Source: FCB group bacterium
Lineage (GTDB): Bacteria > Zixibacteria > MSB-5A5 > GN15 > JAAZOE01
Assembly (NCBI GenBank): GCA_024231695.1
Contig: JAAEQF010000145.1
Span: 1 to 53,453 of the forward strand
Direction: 5' to 3'
Length of the DNA: 53,453 bases
Shown here in pieces: positions 30,715-38,706 of the stretch (the first letter of the stretch is position 1; the number at the start of each line of letters is the position of its first letter). The translations under genes and the position numbers were made by a program. Under the pieces are notes generated by a model. The model was given only the letters and a program-made list of their open reading frames with translations, did no database searches and was not told the DNA's origin.

Positions 30715-33514
30715 TGAAAAAGTATGTGTAATAATACCGGCTCGCAATGAAATTTATTTACCGCACACGATAGAGGATGTATTAAAAAAAGCGGAAGGTG
30801 ATATTGAGGTCATCCCTATTCTTGACGGGTATGATGAGCCGATAAAAATATCGACCGACCCGCGAGTTAAACCGATACACAATCAAACCGCTATCGGCCA
30901 ACGTCAGTCGATTAATGTCGCCGCTAAGCGAACCGACGCGAAATACATCTTAAAGACCGACGGCCATTCGATGTTCGATCAAGGCTTTGATGTTAAACTA
31001 AGAGCCGATTGCGAATACGACTGGACGGTAATTCCCAGGATGTTCAACCTGGACGTTGTTAATTGGACGCCAAAATTAAATAAGATGACCGACTTCATGT
31101 GGTTCCGGTCGCCGACCGCTACCGATATGCCGTTGCGAGTACAGTATTGGGACGCCCCGATTGCCCGTGAGTTTCCCGACGAATATAAAGAACATAAAGC
31201 CAATCGCGGTAAAGATAAAATCTGCGACGTAATGACTGGGCAGGGAGCTTGCTGGTTTTTGCATCGCGACCGGTTTTGGGATTTGGGCGGCATGGACGAG
31301 GCTCATGGCCATTGGGGGCAGATGGGCGTCGAGGTTGCCTGTAAAGCGTGGCTATCCGGTGGTCGGCAAGTTGTTAATAAGAATACGTGGTTCTCTCATT
31401 GGTTCCGCAAAGGCGACGGTCCGGCTGGTATCCCGTGGCCGATGAGTGGTAAGGGGCAACGAGCGGCTCGTAAATATTCGATTGAATTATGGGGCCGCAA
31501 TAAATGGCCGCAACAAGTACACGACCTGCAATGGCTGTCGGACAAATTCGCTCCGCTACCGACCTGGAAACATAAAACATCAATAGTTGTTCCTGATATA
31601 CCGATTGATATATCGGTTATCATGCCTGCTCGTAACGAGATTTACTTACAGCGAACCATTGACGACTTACACGCCAAGTTAAAAACGAATTATGAGATAG
31701 TGGTTGGGTTGGATAATTATACCCCCGACCCGCCGCTAGTACCCCACGATAGACTAGTTGTAGTTGACTGCAAAGAACGCAAGGGGATGCGGCCCCTGAT
31801 AAATATTCTCGCTAATAAAGCGAAGGGTCGATTCTTAATGAGGCTTGACCCGCACAGTATTGTCGATGATGGTATTGATGAAAAGTTAATAAGCGTTTGG
31901 AAAAAAGATTATACCGTCGTGTCCCGTCGCTATGAGTTAGCGTCTAAAAATTGGGTACGCCGCGAAAAGACCGATTGTGATTATCGTTATTTGTCGCATC
32001 CGTCCGACCCTAAAGGCGGCTTGCGTGGTTTGGCGTGGCCGGAATATGCCGCTAAACATAAACACAAAAACGTCGATGATGTTATGACTTGTAGCGGGTC
32101 TAATTGGCTGATAGAACGCGAACGGTTCTTAGGTTGGGGCGGTCTTGACGAAAATCATGGCACGTTTGGGCAGGAAGGCGTCGAGATTGCCTGTATGACC
32201 TGGCTGTCGGGCGGGCGGTTCATTGTCAATAAAGATACTTGGTACGCTCATTGGAATCGTAAGAAGTCGCCGTATGCTCTTGGCAAAAAACAAAAGCAAA
32301 TATCTATAGATTATTCGATAGATAAATGGACGAATAATAAATGGAAGTTTCAAAAGTATTCTTTCGATTGGTTGATTAAAAAGTTTGAGCCGGTTCCAGG
32401 TTGGCCGATGAAAATCAGCGAGGGGATACGGTCGCCGAAACAAGGGACAAACATAAAGGGCTTGCGGGATTTTTCGGTCGATTTGTTATGGGATAAACGC
32501 AAGGAAATATCAGACCCATCTAAGCGTGAACGATTAGAGATATTCTTTGATTCGTTTAGTGAATTGATTGACGATATATCCGCCGACGAATTAAAGCCTT
32601 GTTTTGATTATAAGTATTGGAATTATCTAGCCGGACACTTAAACAAAAAACTACGCGATCCGATAACCGAAAAGGGTTATCAGCATATAAAACAAAAAAC
32701 CGATTCGGCTATCGAGTTATTTTACGACATCAAGAAAAACGGCCCGCGAAGCCCCTTAGAATTTTACACCGATAACGGCGATATGATTTTACACAAAGGT
32801 TATCGCCGGTTGGTTATCTTAAAAAAACTAGGCTATAAAAATATCCCCGTTCGGTTATTCAAAAGTAGGCGGGAGGCCCGCTTAACTTCATCGTTGGATA
32901 TATTCCGCGAAGGCGTCCAGCCGTACCGCCCACCGGCGGGGTTAAAGTCGATACACGAATTGGCCGCCGACCAGTTTCAGAAATTACAGGGCGATGCTAC
33001 CGATAAATACTGGGTACACGATTATACTAGTTTATACGATTTACATTTAGGACCGCTAAGAAGGCGGACACGAAAGCTGTTAGAGTTGGGCGTTGCCAAG
33101 GGGGCGTCGTTGCGATTGTGGAGGGACGTATTTCCTAAAGCGAAAATATACGGGGCTGACAAAAACGAAACCGGCTGGCAAAAATATACCGACGGATTAG
33201 ATCGGGTTAAAGTGTTAATCGGCAACGAGCGAGACGATGGTTTTATTGGGCAACTAAAGGGGTTAGGCGAGTTAGATATTATCATCGACGACGCGTCTCA
33301 CACACCAAACCTACAATTAAAAATGTTAAATGCTTTATGGCCGTCTATCGCGTCGCGTGGCTTTTATGTGATTGAGGATTGCTACTGTAGTTACACTAAA
33401 AACGGAATGAACTTACCGATGGAATTAACCAGACTGATTGATGATATTTATCAAGGGGACGACGTGCGGTCTTTATCTTATTACTATAATATTATATTTA
33501 TCGAGAAAAAATAA
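30701..33514 (+). CDS. Tandem GT27/GT2-like glycosyltransferase with C-terminal methyltransferase
   Basis: 937 residues, TTG start 30701 (an alternative ATG at 30714 is out of frame). Domain 1 (about 1-290): [18 protein letters not shown]-x-H motif TDGHS (D87-H89), [27 protein letters not shown]. Domain 2 (about 303-590): [18 protein letters not shown]-x-H in LDPHS (D383-H385), [28 protein letters not shown]-x-H plus the G-LDE...W(G)..E...W.(C/S)GG pattern is that of polypeptide GalNAc transferases (GT27). After a helical stretch with a ParB-like [12 protein letters not shown] (about 690-725), residues about 750-937 are an AdoMet methyltransferase ([23 protein letters not shown]). Probably modifies the Ser-rich protein encoded just upstream. 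Confidence 0.85.
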   Translation: MQSINEKVCVIIPARNEIYLPHTIEDVLKKAEGDIEVIPILDGYDEPIKISTDPRVKPIHNQTAIGQRQSINVAAKRTDAKYILKTDGHSMFDQGFDVKLRADCEYDWTVIPRMFNLDVVNWTPKLNKMTDFMWFRSPTATDMPLRVQYWDAPIAREFPDEYKEHKANRGKDKICDVMTGQGACWFLHRDRFWDLGGMDEAHGHWGQMGVEVACKAWLSGGRQVVNKNTWFSHWFRKGDGPAGIPWPMSGKGQRAARKYSIELWGRNKWPQQVHDLQWLSDKFAPLPTWKHKTSIVVPDIPIDISVIMPARNEIYLQRTIDDLHAKLKTNYEIVVGLDNYTPDPPLVPHDRLVVVDCKERKGMRPLINILANKAKGRFLMRLDPHSIVDDGIDEKLISVWKKDYTVVSRRYELASKNWVRREKTDCDYRYLSHPSDPKGGLRGLAWPEYAAKHKHKNVDDVMTCSGSNWLIERERFLGWGGLDENHGTFGQEGVEIACMTWLSGGRFIVNKDTWYAHWNRKKSPYALGKKQKQISIDYSIDKWTNNKWKFQKYSFDWLIKKFEPVPGWPMKISEGIRSPKQGTNIKGLRDFSVDLLWDKRKEISDPSKRERLEIFFDSFSELIDDISADELKPCFDYKYWNYLAGHLNKKLRDPITEKGYQHIKQKTDSAIELFYDIKKNGPRSPLEFYTDNGDMILHKGYRRLVILKKLGYKNIPVRLFKSRREARLTSSLDIFREGVQPYRPPAGLKSIHELAADQFQKLQGDATDKYWVHDYTSLYDLHLGPLRRRTRKLLELGVAKGASLRLWRDVFPKAKIYGADKNETGWQKYTDGLDRVKVLIGNERDDGFIGQLKGLGELDIIIDDASHTPNLQLKMLNALWPSIASRGFYVIEDCYCSYTKNGMNLPMELTRLIDDIYQGDDVRSLSYYYNIIFIEKK

Positions 33515-33828
33515 TGCCGCAAGATGAAATACACGTAAGCGATATTGGGACGGTGATCCTGGCGACGATATACGACGCCGGGGCGGTTGTCGATATTAGT
33601 TCGGTGTTGGCGAAAAAAGAGTTTATATTTCTCAAACCCGACGACACCACTACTTCACAAAATACCGTATTCACCACCGACGGCAGCGACGGCAAGATGC
33701 AATATACGGCGGTCGATGGGTTCTGGGATTCCGCCGGTAAGTGGAAAGTGCAAGCCCGATTGTCGGATGCGACGACCGAGTTCCATTCGACTATCGCCGA
33801 GTTTGTTGTCTACGGAAATATAATATAA
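33514..33828 (+). CDS. Small beta-rich structural protein (104 aa)
   Basis: Starts in the stop of the big glycosyltransferase. DIGTVILATIYDAGAVVDISS and GKWKVQARLSDATTEFHS look like a single immunoglobulin-like domain of the BppU/DUF2479 sort. Could sit at the baseplate or head surface. Confidence 0.5.
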   Translation: MPQDEIHVSDIGTVILATIYDAGAVVDISSVLAKKEFIFLKPDDTTTSQNTVFTTDGSDGKMQYTAVDGFWDSAGKWKVQARLSDATTEFHSTIAEFVVYGNII

Positions 33829-33838
33829 GGGTGTTTGT

Positions 33839-34483
33839 ATGACAATTGCCACGACTACTGAATCGCTTTGCTTAGTAACTGATATAAAGATACGGATGGG
33901 CTACGAGTCAACCGACACCTCTGATGATGAAATGTTGGCCCAGATCATTCGCGGTGTTTCCAGCATGTTCGACACCTACGCCGACCGAACATTTATAATG
34001 AATCAGGCGGACGCAACCGAATATTATTCCGGCGGCATGGAGTTATACGTCAAGCGTTGGCCGGTGGTGTCTATTACCACACTAAAGATTTCATCCGATT
34101 GGGATTGGACTAATGTCGATGCTTTAGTGGCTGATACTGATTATCGGTTACAGGCCGCCGACGGTCGTATTTATTACCTGCCCGGTATTTCGTGGCCGTC
34201 TGACCCGTACCGCATGACCGGTGAATTTCCCGGCGGCTTTGATAATATCCAGATAGTTTATACCGGCGGTTATATCGGACCGGGTGGTTCGGTGTTATCC
34301 GGCCAAACCGGATTGCCGGACGATATACGCGAGGCGGCGATTCAGCAGGTTTGTTTTTATCTCAAGCGTCGGCATGACATAGGCTTGACGGCGGTATCCG
34401 CCGAGGGGCAAAATATTACCAAGTTTGCTCCGTATGATTTATTGCCGAGTGTTAAAAAGACGTTGGCGAGGTATCGTCGTTAA
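33839..34483 (+). CDS. Head-tail connector protein (gp6-like)
   Basis: 214 residues. LVTDIKIRMGYESTDTSDDEMLAQIIRGVSSMFDTYADRTF is the typical helical N-terminus of phage HK97 gp6/YqbG-like adaptors, which bind the portal. The C-terminal IREAAIQQVCFYLKRRHDIG is also characteristic. Its position at the start of the tail block, separated by 13 kb from the capsid gene, shows that the glycan cassette was inserted between head and connector genes. Confidence 0.82.
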   Translation: MTIATTTESLCLVTDIKIRMGYESTDTSDDEMLAQIIRGVSSMFDTYADRTFIMNQADATEYYSGGMELYVKRWPVVSITTLKISSDWDWTNVDALVADTDYRLQAADGRIYYLPGISWPSDPYRMTGEFPGGFDNIQIVYTGGYIGPGGSVLSGQTGLPDDIREAAIQQVCFYLKRRHDIGLTAVSAEGQNITKFAPYDLLPSVKKTLARYRR

Positions 34484-35097
34484 TGCAGTTTGAGATTAAA
34501 TTAAACAAGGCTAAGTTTCGGAATCTGGACAACGCTCTAAAAAAGGCTCCGAAAGAGTTAAGCAATGCGATTGCTCGTGGATTGACTACCGGGTTGCATG
34601 CAACGGCAGGCGTTGTTAAGCGTCGGGTCGGTAATAGTAGTATATTAAAACGCCGCAGCGGGGCGTTAACCGGGGCGGTTAAAGCGTACAAAGATAATAA
34701 AGACGACCTGTATGGTTACATCGGCGTCGGCGACGATCAAGATGTTGCCCCTTATGCCTGGCTGTTAGGTAGGCGGGATACGAAAACGATAACAGCTAAA
34801 GCTGGTGGGCTATTAGCTATTCCGGTCGGCAACGCATTAACCGAGGCGGGCGTACCGCGATATGGCAGCCCGCGAGATGTGCCCGATGGGTTTTGGTTTA
34901 CAAATCCCAAAACGAATAAAATATTATTCGGTAGAAATGTCGGCGGGCAACTTGATATTTTATTTGTCGGCAAAGAATCCGTATCGGTTAAATCGACCGG
35001 AATACTACCGGAGATTATCGAGGAAAGAATGCCGAATATGGAAAAATCAATCGAAAAAGAAATAGCAAAGACTATCAAGAAATTAGGACTTGATTAA
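34483..35097 (+). CDS. Head-tail joining / tail completion protein
   Basis: 204 residues. N-terminal FRNLDNALKKAPKELSNAIARGLTTGLHATAG and YAWLLG.RDTKT.. AKAGGLLAIPVG recall HK97-gp10-like proteins, with a C-terminal helix MEKSIEKEIAKTIKKLGLD. Coupled to its neighbours by one-base overlaps. The exact stage (stopper or completion) is inferred from order. Confidence 0.6.
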   Translation: MQFEIKLNKAKFRNLDNALKKAPKELSNAIARGLTTGLHATAGVVKRRVGNSSILKRRSGALTGAVKAYKDNKDDLYGYIGVGDDQDVAPYAWLLGRRDTKTITAKAGGLLAIPVGNALTEAGVPRYGSPRDVPDGFWFTNPKTNKILFGRNVGGQLDILFVGKESVSVKSTGILPEIIEERMPNMEKSIEKEIAKTIKKLGLD

Positions 35098-35588
35098 TGG
35101 CCGATGATAATGGACTAGTCGCTGATTTAGAAGCCGATATAGTTACCCGTTTAACCGCGATAACTTTAACCGGCGATACAGTTTTTAGGACCGTCGATCA
35201 TTGGCGGTTCCAATTGGTTTCCGGCGATAGCTTCAAATCGTATGCCCCGTTTGCGTTTGTCGAATACGACGGGACCAGCCGGACATCCTGGGAAGGCGAC
35301 CACGACTTAAAACAAACGCTCATGTTTACGATTAGAGTCGGCACGGAGATAAAGGCCAAAGACGGCGGGGCGTCGCGTATCGGCGTCGGCACCGACGGCG
35401 GATTAGGTGATAGACAATTGGGCGTTTCGCGTTTGCGGGATTTGGTAATTGATGCCATGCAGAGAGAGCATCCGACGACGACCGATGTGTATGTGGATTA
35501 TTGGGAATATTTAAGCGACGATTTGGTTTGGAGTTTGCCGGACCAGTCCGCGATTATGATGAAGTTTCAAGTTGACCGAATAGATTAG
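35097..35588 (+). CDS. Tail terminator / DUF1834-like protein
   Basis: 163 residues. Alpha-beta with NGLVADLEADIVTRLTAIT, FAFVEYDG, LMFTIRVG and a final strand MMKFQVDRID. This layout and the gene position after the completion protein and before the major tail protein fit a tail terminator (gpU/DUF1834-like). Weak by motif, reasonable by order. Confidence 0.6.
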   Translation: MADDNGLVADLEADIVTRLTAITLTGDTVFRTVDHWRFQLVSGDSFKSYAPFAFVEYDGTSRTSWEGDHDLKQTLMFTIRVGTEIKAKDGGASRIGVGTDGGLGDRQLGVSRLRDLVIDAMQREHPTTTDVYVDYWEYLSDDLVWSLPDQSAIMMKFQVDRID

Positions 35589-35597
35589 AGGTAAAAA

Positions 35598-36524
35598 ATG
35601 GCAATAACTAATAATAGATTATTACACGCCCAATTTAGAATTTCAGACGCCGCAAGCGATTCTGTTAACGGTGTTGATGTTGGCGGCCTTATGTCGAGTT
35701 CGGTCCAGGCGGGATTTGACGATATTATAACCGCCGGAGCCGACGGATTCTCTATGCCTGAAGTTGACCGGCTCACCCAGTTTGCTAGGGGCGGTGTTAA
35801 TACGCAAGCGTGGACTTTAATCCTAGACATACTTGCAGGAACGGTAGATAAATATTGGTGGTATGAAAGGATATCGGGGGAGTCAACGTTTAGGTTAAAC
35901 ACAATCCACGACCCATATATCCATGCCGCGTCAATCAACCTTGCACATCGAGGCCGGGCGGATTGTGCATTTAGTTTTGAGTGTTGGGCGTCTGATGTAA
36001 CCAACACTGTGACTAGCATGTGGGAGACCTCTGACGCGATAACTTTAGTAAATGCCGCCTCGGCTATTACTTATGCTCCTGGCCTTGAGATATTAACCGG
36101 TAATCATGGGGCCGAATCAGACATATATCATATAACTAATTTTAGCATGAATATCGCTGGGCAACTATCGCGAGCATCAGGTGATGGGGATGTCGGTTAT
36201 ACCGCTCTTGATATTGTTTGGGGCGGCCAACCTATTTCCGGCTCGCTAACTATTCAAGATTCCGACAGGTTTCAATCGTTATTACTCGCCGCCAAATCGG
36301 ACTTAAAGTTAACTGTAAAGCAGGCACAAGGGGCGACCAGTAAAGCCCTTACTATAAAAGATGTAATATTTACTTCCCTTGATAGCACGTCGAACGCCGG
36401 GCCTGGGTATACTGGATATACTCTCAATTGGGTGCAAAACTCTGCACAGTCCGCAGGTTACGGCTATACCACCAATAAACCATTTACGGGTGATGTTGCT
36501 GGAGTAACCATAGCTAATGTGTAA
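35598..36524 (+). CDS. Major tail protein candidate
   Basis: 308 residues, SD AGAGGTAAA upstream. Starts MAITNNRLLHAQFRISDAAS; beta-rich, with C-terminal AGPGYTGYTLNWVQNSAQSAG and GYGYTTNKP. Located between terminator and tape-measure genes, where the tube protein is encoded in siphoviruses. No sheath protein is seen in the window. The family cannot be named from motifs. Confidence 0.6.
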   Translation: MAITNNRLLHAQFRISDAASDSVNGVDVGGLMSSSVQAGFDDIITAGADGFSMPEVDRLTQFARGGVNTQAWTLILDILAGTVDKYWWYERISGESTFRLNTIHDPYIHAASINLAHRGRADCAFSFECWASDVTNTVTSMWETSDAITLVNAASAITYAPGLEILTGNHGAESDIYHITNFSMNIAGQLSRASGDGDVGYTALDIVWGGQPISGSLTIQDSDRFQSLLLAAKSDLKLTVKQAQGATSKALTIKDVIFTSLDSTSNAGPGYTGYTLNWVQNSAQSAGYGYTTNKPFTGDVAGVTIANV

Positions 36525-36561
36525 AATACGACAATGTCGGGGTGACAATAGCATAAGGATA

Positions 36562-36584
36562 GGGGGTGTCCGCCCATAACCCCC
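36562..36584. terminator. GC-rich hairpin after the major tail protein gene
   Basis: GGGGGT (36562-36567) pairs with ACCCCC (36579-36584) over an 11-base loop, followed by GAAAAA. No T run, so it is not a standard terminator on the + strand; a second small dyad TCGCTTAGAAGCGA lies downstream near 36659. The 173-base gap 36525-36697 holds these two dyads, and no gene is supported. Confidence 0.4.
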
Positions 36585-36697
36585 GAAAAACGCACAGAAA
36601 CACGCCGTCAGTAGATTATTGTTGATTATAGGTATCCGTAGCCGATTTTAGCCAAAAGTCGCTTAGAAGCGAAAACCTAACAAATTACTAGGATATA

Positions 36698-38155
36698 ATG
36701 CCAAAAAAACACGATGTAGATGTATCAGTCGGTGTCACCGGGGCCGAGAAATATAAGCGTGACACCGAAAAGGTTGGTAAGGCTACGGATAAAATGGGGG
36801 ATAAGGTTGAAAAGACCGGCAAGAAATCAGCCGGAGCGTTTGAAAAATTATCTGCAAAATTCGCTACCTGGTTAGCGGGGTATATTGGTGTCACCACGTT
36901 AATACAAACAGCCGCAACGGCTGCCCAAAAAGAGCTTGAAACACTAAATAAAAACCTAGAAATATCACGCAAAGCCTACGAATCATTTACCGGGGCTATA
37001 TTTTTGGGCCAAATGTCCCAAGAAACGCCGGGATTAGTTCAAAAAGTTGGGGCCATTGCGACAAAAACAGGAATGGGATCAGAGGGGCTAGGGAAATTAG
37101 CCAAAGTTTATTATGACATTAAATCACGTACAGATTTAGACGCCGCCGGGCGGTTAGCACATTTAGAACAAGTAGCTCGCTTTACGCAAACCGATAAAGG
37201 TGCTTCGCCGTCGTCTATTAATGATATATTGATTAGTCTAATGCAGCAGGTTCCAGGGGCTACGCCCACCCAGGCTTCTAATTTTTTGAATTTAGCCATT
37301 ACTGAAGCGGGATCGAGTATGGCACAGATGGGGACTTATGTCCCCAGGGCGTTGCCAATTGGTGATATTGCCAAACTTAGTCCGGTCGAAACAGCGGGAT
37401 TATATGCTCGGGCCACACGACTAATGCCTGGCGACCCCGGAATACCCACAACCGCATTAAAGGCAATGATGACGCGGCTAGCAGCCCCCGAATCGGGAGC
37501 AATAAATATATTAAAAAAATACGGCATTACCCCCGACATGCCGATTATGCAACAATTAGGAAAATTAGCCCCGCAAGCCGGGCAGATAACCGCAAGTGAG
37601 TATAAAGAATTATTTGATATGCGAGGCATGGGTCTTGCTCCGTTATTGTTAAAGGATTGGGGCGGAGTACAGGGAGCGATAAAAAATATAGGCGGTTACC
37701 AACAAGGTGATATTTTAGGGGACAAAATACGCAAGTATTATGCCCCCGGCACAACTGCATCACGGATGGAGGCTATATCACAAATAGAGGCCCAACGCAC
37801 CGCAACTAAAGCCATTCCTGATACGAAAGGACAGTTGTATGATATTTTAAGAAAAATTCAAGCCGAAACCGCTGAACGTCAAGGGTACGGCGGGGCCGGG
37901 CAATGGATGAGAACGGCAGGTATTGGTGAGTATTTAGAGGGAGAGAGGTCGTTAGAGATTTATTTTCAACGGGCGATGAATCAAGATGTTTGGACTGAAA
38001 AAGAACGACAGCAATATTTAGAGCCGTTTGGTTTATACCAGCCGCCGCAACCGGCAGGAGGGGCAACGATAATAAACAATGGTGTGAATATTAATTTTAA
38101 CGACAGGGATAGTAAGCAAGACCCCGGCGGCGATGGAAACGTCCCTATTCCTTAA
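36698..38155 (+). CDS. Tape-measure protein candidate
   Basis: 485 residues, SD TAGGATAT near ATG 36698. N-terminal lysine-rich coiled coil (KHDVDVSVGVTGAEKYKRDT, EKVGKATDKMGDKVEKTGKK), then hydrophobic, alanine-rich helices (FATWLAGYIGVTTLIQTAATAAQ) and a long helical body with Met/Pro-rich loops, a low-complexity C-terminus (PPQPAGGATIINNGVNINFN). This is short for a tape measure (often over 700 residues), which would imply a tail of perhaps 70 nm if the usual relation of length holds. Place in the tail module supports the call. Confidence 0.7.
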   Translation: MPKKHDVDVSVGVTGAEKYKRDTEKVGKATDKMGDKVEKTGKKSAGAFEKLSAKFATWLAGYIGVTTLIQTAATAAQKELETLNKNLEISRKAYESFTGAIFLGQMSQETPGLVQKVGAIATKTGMGSEGLGKLAKVYYDIKSRTDLDAAGRLAHLEQVARFTQTDKGASPSSINDILISLMQQVPGATPTQASNFLNLAITEAGSSMAQMGTYVPRALPIGDIAKLSPVETAGLYARATRLMPGDPGIPTTALKAMMTRLAAPESGAINILKKYGITPDMPIMQQLGKLAPQAGQITASEYKELFDMRGMGLAPLLLKDWGGVQGAIKNIGGYQQGDILGDKIRKYYAPGTTASRMEAISQIEAQRTATKAIPDTKGQLYDILRKIQAETAERQGYGGAGQWMRTAGIGEYLEGERSLEIYFQRAMNQDVWTEKERQQYLEPFGLYQPPQPAGGATIINNGVNINFNDRDSKQDPGGDGNVPIP

Positions 38156-38312
38156 CTAGTAAACACCCAAACCCAAATGACAGGACCGCAACTATTGCCT
38201 TTAGTGTATCGCCGTTATGACCGCCTAATAATATCGGCTCAATGGCTCCTGTGGTAAAGATTATTCCTGTAGTCATAAACACAAAAATCCATATTTTTAT
38301 AATATTTTTCAT
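38145..38312 (-). CDS. Membrane moron protein, leftward (55 aa)
   Basis: Start ATG at 38312, chosen since TATAAT ends at 38319 and transcription would begin at about 38312, i.e. leaderless or nearly so. Two membrane segments: IIKIWIFVFMTTGIIFTTGAI and LKAIVAVLSFGFGCLLVK. The longer opening from 38330 overlaps the -10 box and cannot be used from this promoter. Overlaps the end of the tape-measure gene by 11 bases on the other strand. A typical moron (extra gene with its own promoter); membrane role such as superinfection exclusion is inferred. Confidence 0.6.
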   Translation of the reverse strand: MKNIIKIWIFVFMTTGIIFTTGAIEPILLGGHNGDTLKAIVAVLSFGFGCLLVKE

Positions 38313-38318
38313 ACTTCC

Positions 38319-38347
38319 ATTATACACCATAAAGTAACATATGTCAA
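38319..38347 (-). promoter_or_regulatory. Consensus sigma-70 promoter of the leftward membrane moron
   Basis: On the minus strand TTGACA (38347-38342), 17 bases, TATAAT (38324-38319). Both hexamers match consensus exactly. The -35 box overlaps the start codon of the + strand gene at 38341 (ATGTCAACA). Confidence 0.85.
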
Positions 38348-38706
38348 CATACGCAGGTCAAAATTTATTCGGTTCCGGTCCTCACCGTATTACCACACAA
38401 CCGGAAACATTCGTCAATAAGTTTTCCGGCTACGCCGGGTTAAACGGGGCCGAGGTTTTAATGATGGGCGGTCGCGGTCGGCGTATTCGCATCACCGGCC
38501 AATTAAAGGCGGCGACGTTTGCGGCGTTGGATACGATATTGGCCAACATTGAAACCTATCGGCGGTTAGGTCCGGCGACGCTGGTTGATAACGACGCGGC
38601 GGTTTGGCCGCGGGTTGTCTTGAACCAGATCCAAATTGTCGGGCATAAAAAATATACCTCAACAGGAATATTCGTCCAATACACATTATCGGCGGTACAA
38701 TTATAA
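38341..38706 (+). CDS. Tail-associated protein (121 aa)
   Basis: Encoded right after the tape-measure gene. GQNLFGSGPHRITTQPETF and GRRIRITGQLKAATFAALDTILANIETYR; a small beta-sheet and helix protein. In siphoviruses this place is usually a distal tail or tail-tip component. No SD before ATG 38341 because the moron promoter occupies the site; ATG 38341 could be leaderless or use weak initiation. Function by position only. Confidence 0.6.
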   Translation: MSTYAGQNLFGSGPHRITTQPETFVNKFSGYAGLNGAEVLMMGGRGRRIRITGQLKAATFAALDTILANIETYRRLGPATLVDNDAAVWPRVVLNQIQIVGHKKYTSTGIFVQYTLSAVQL

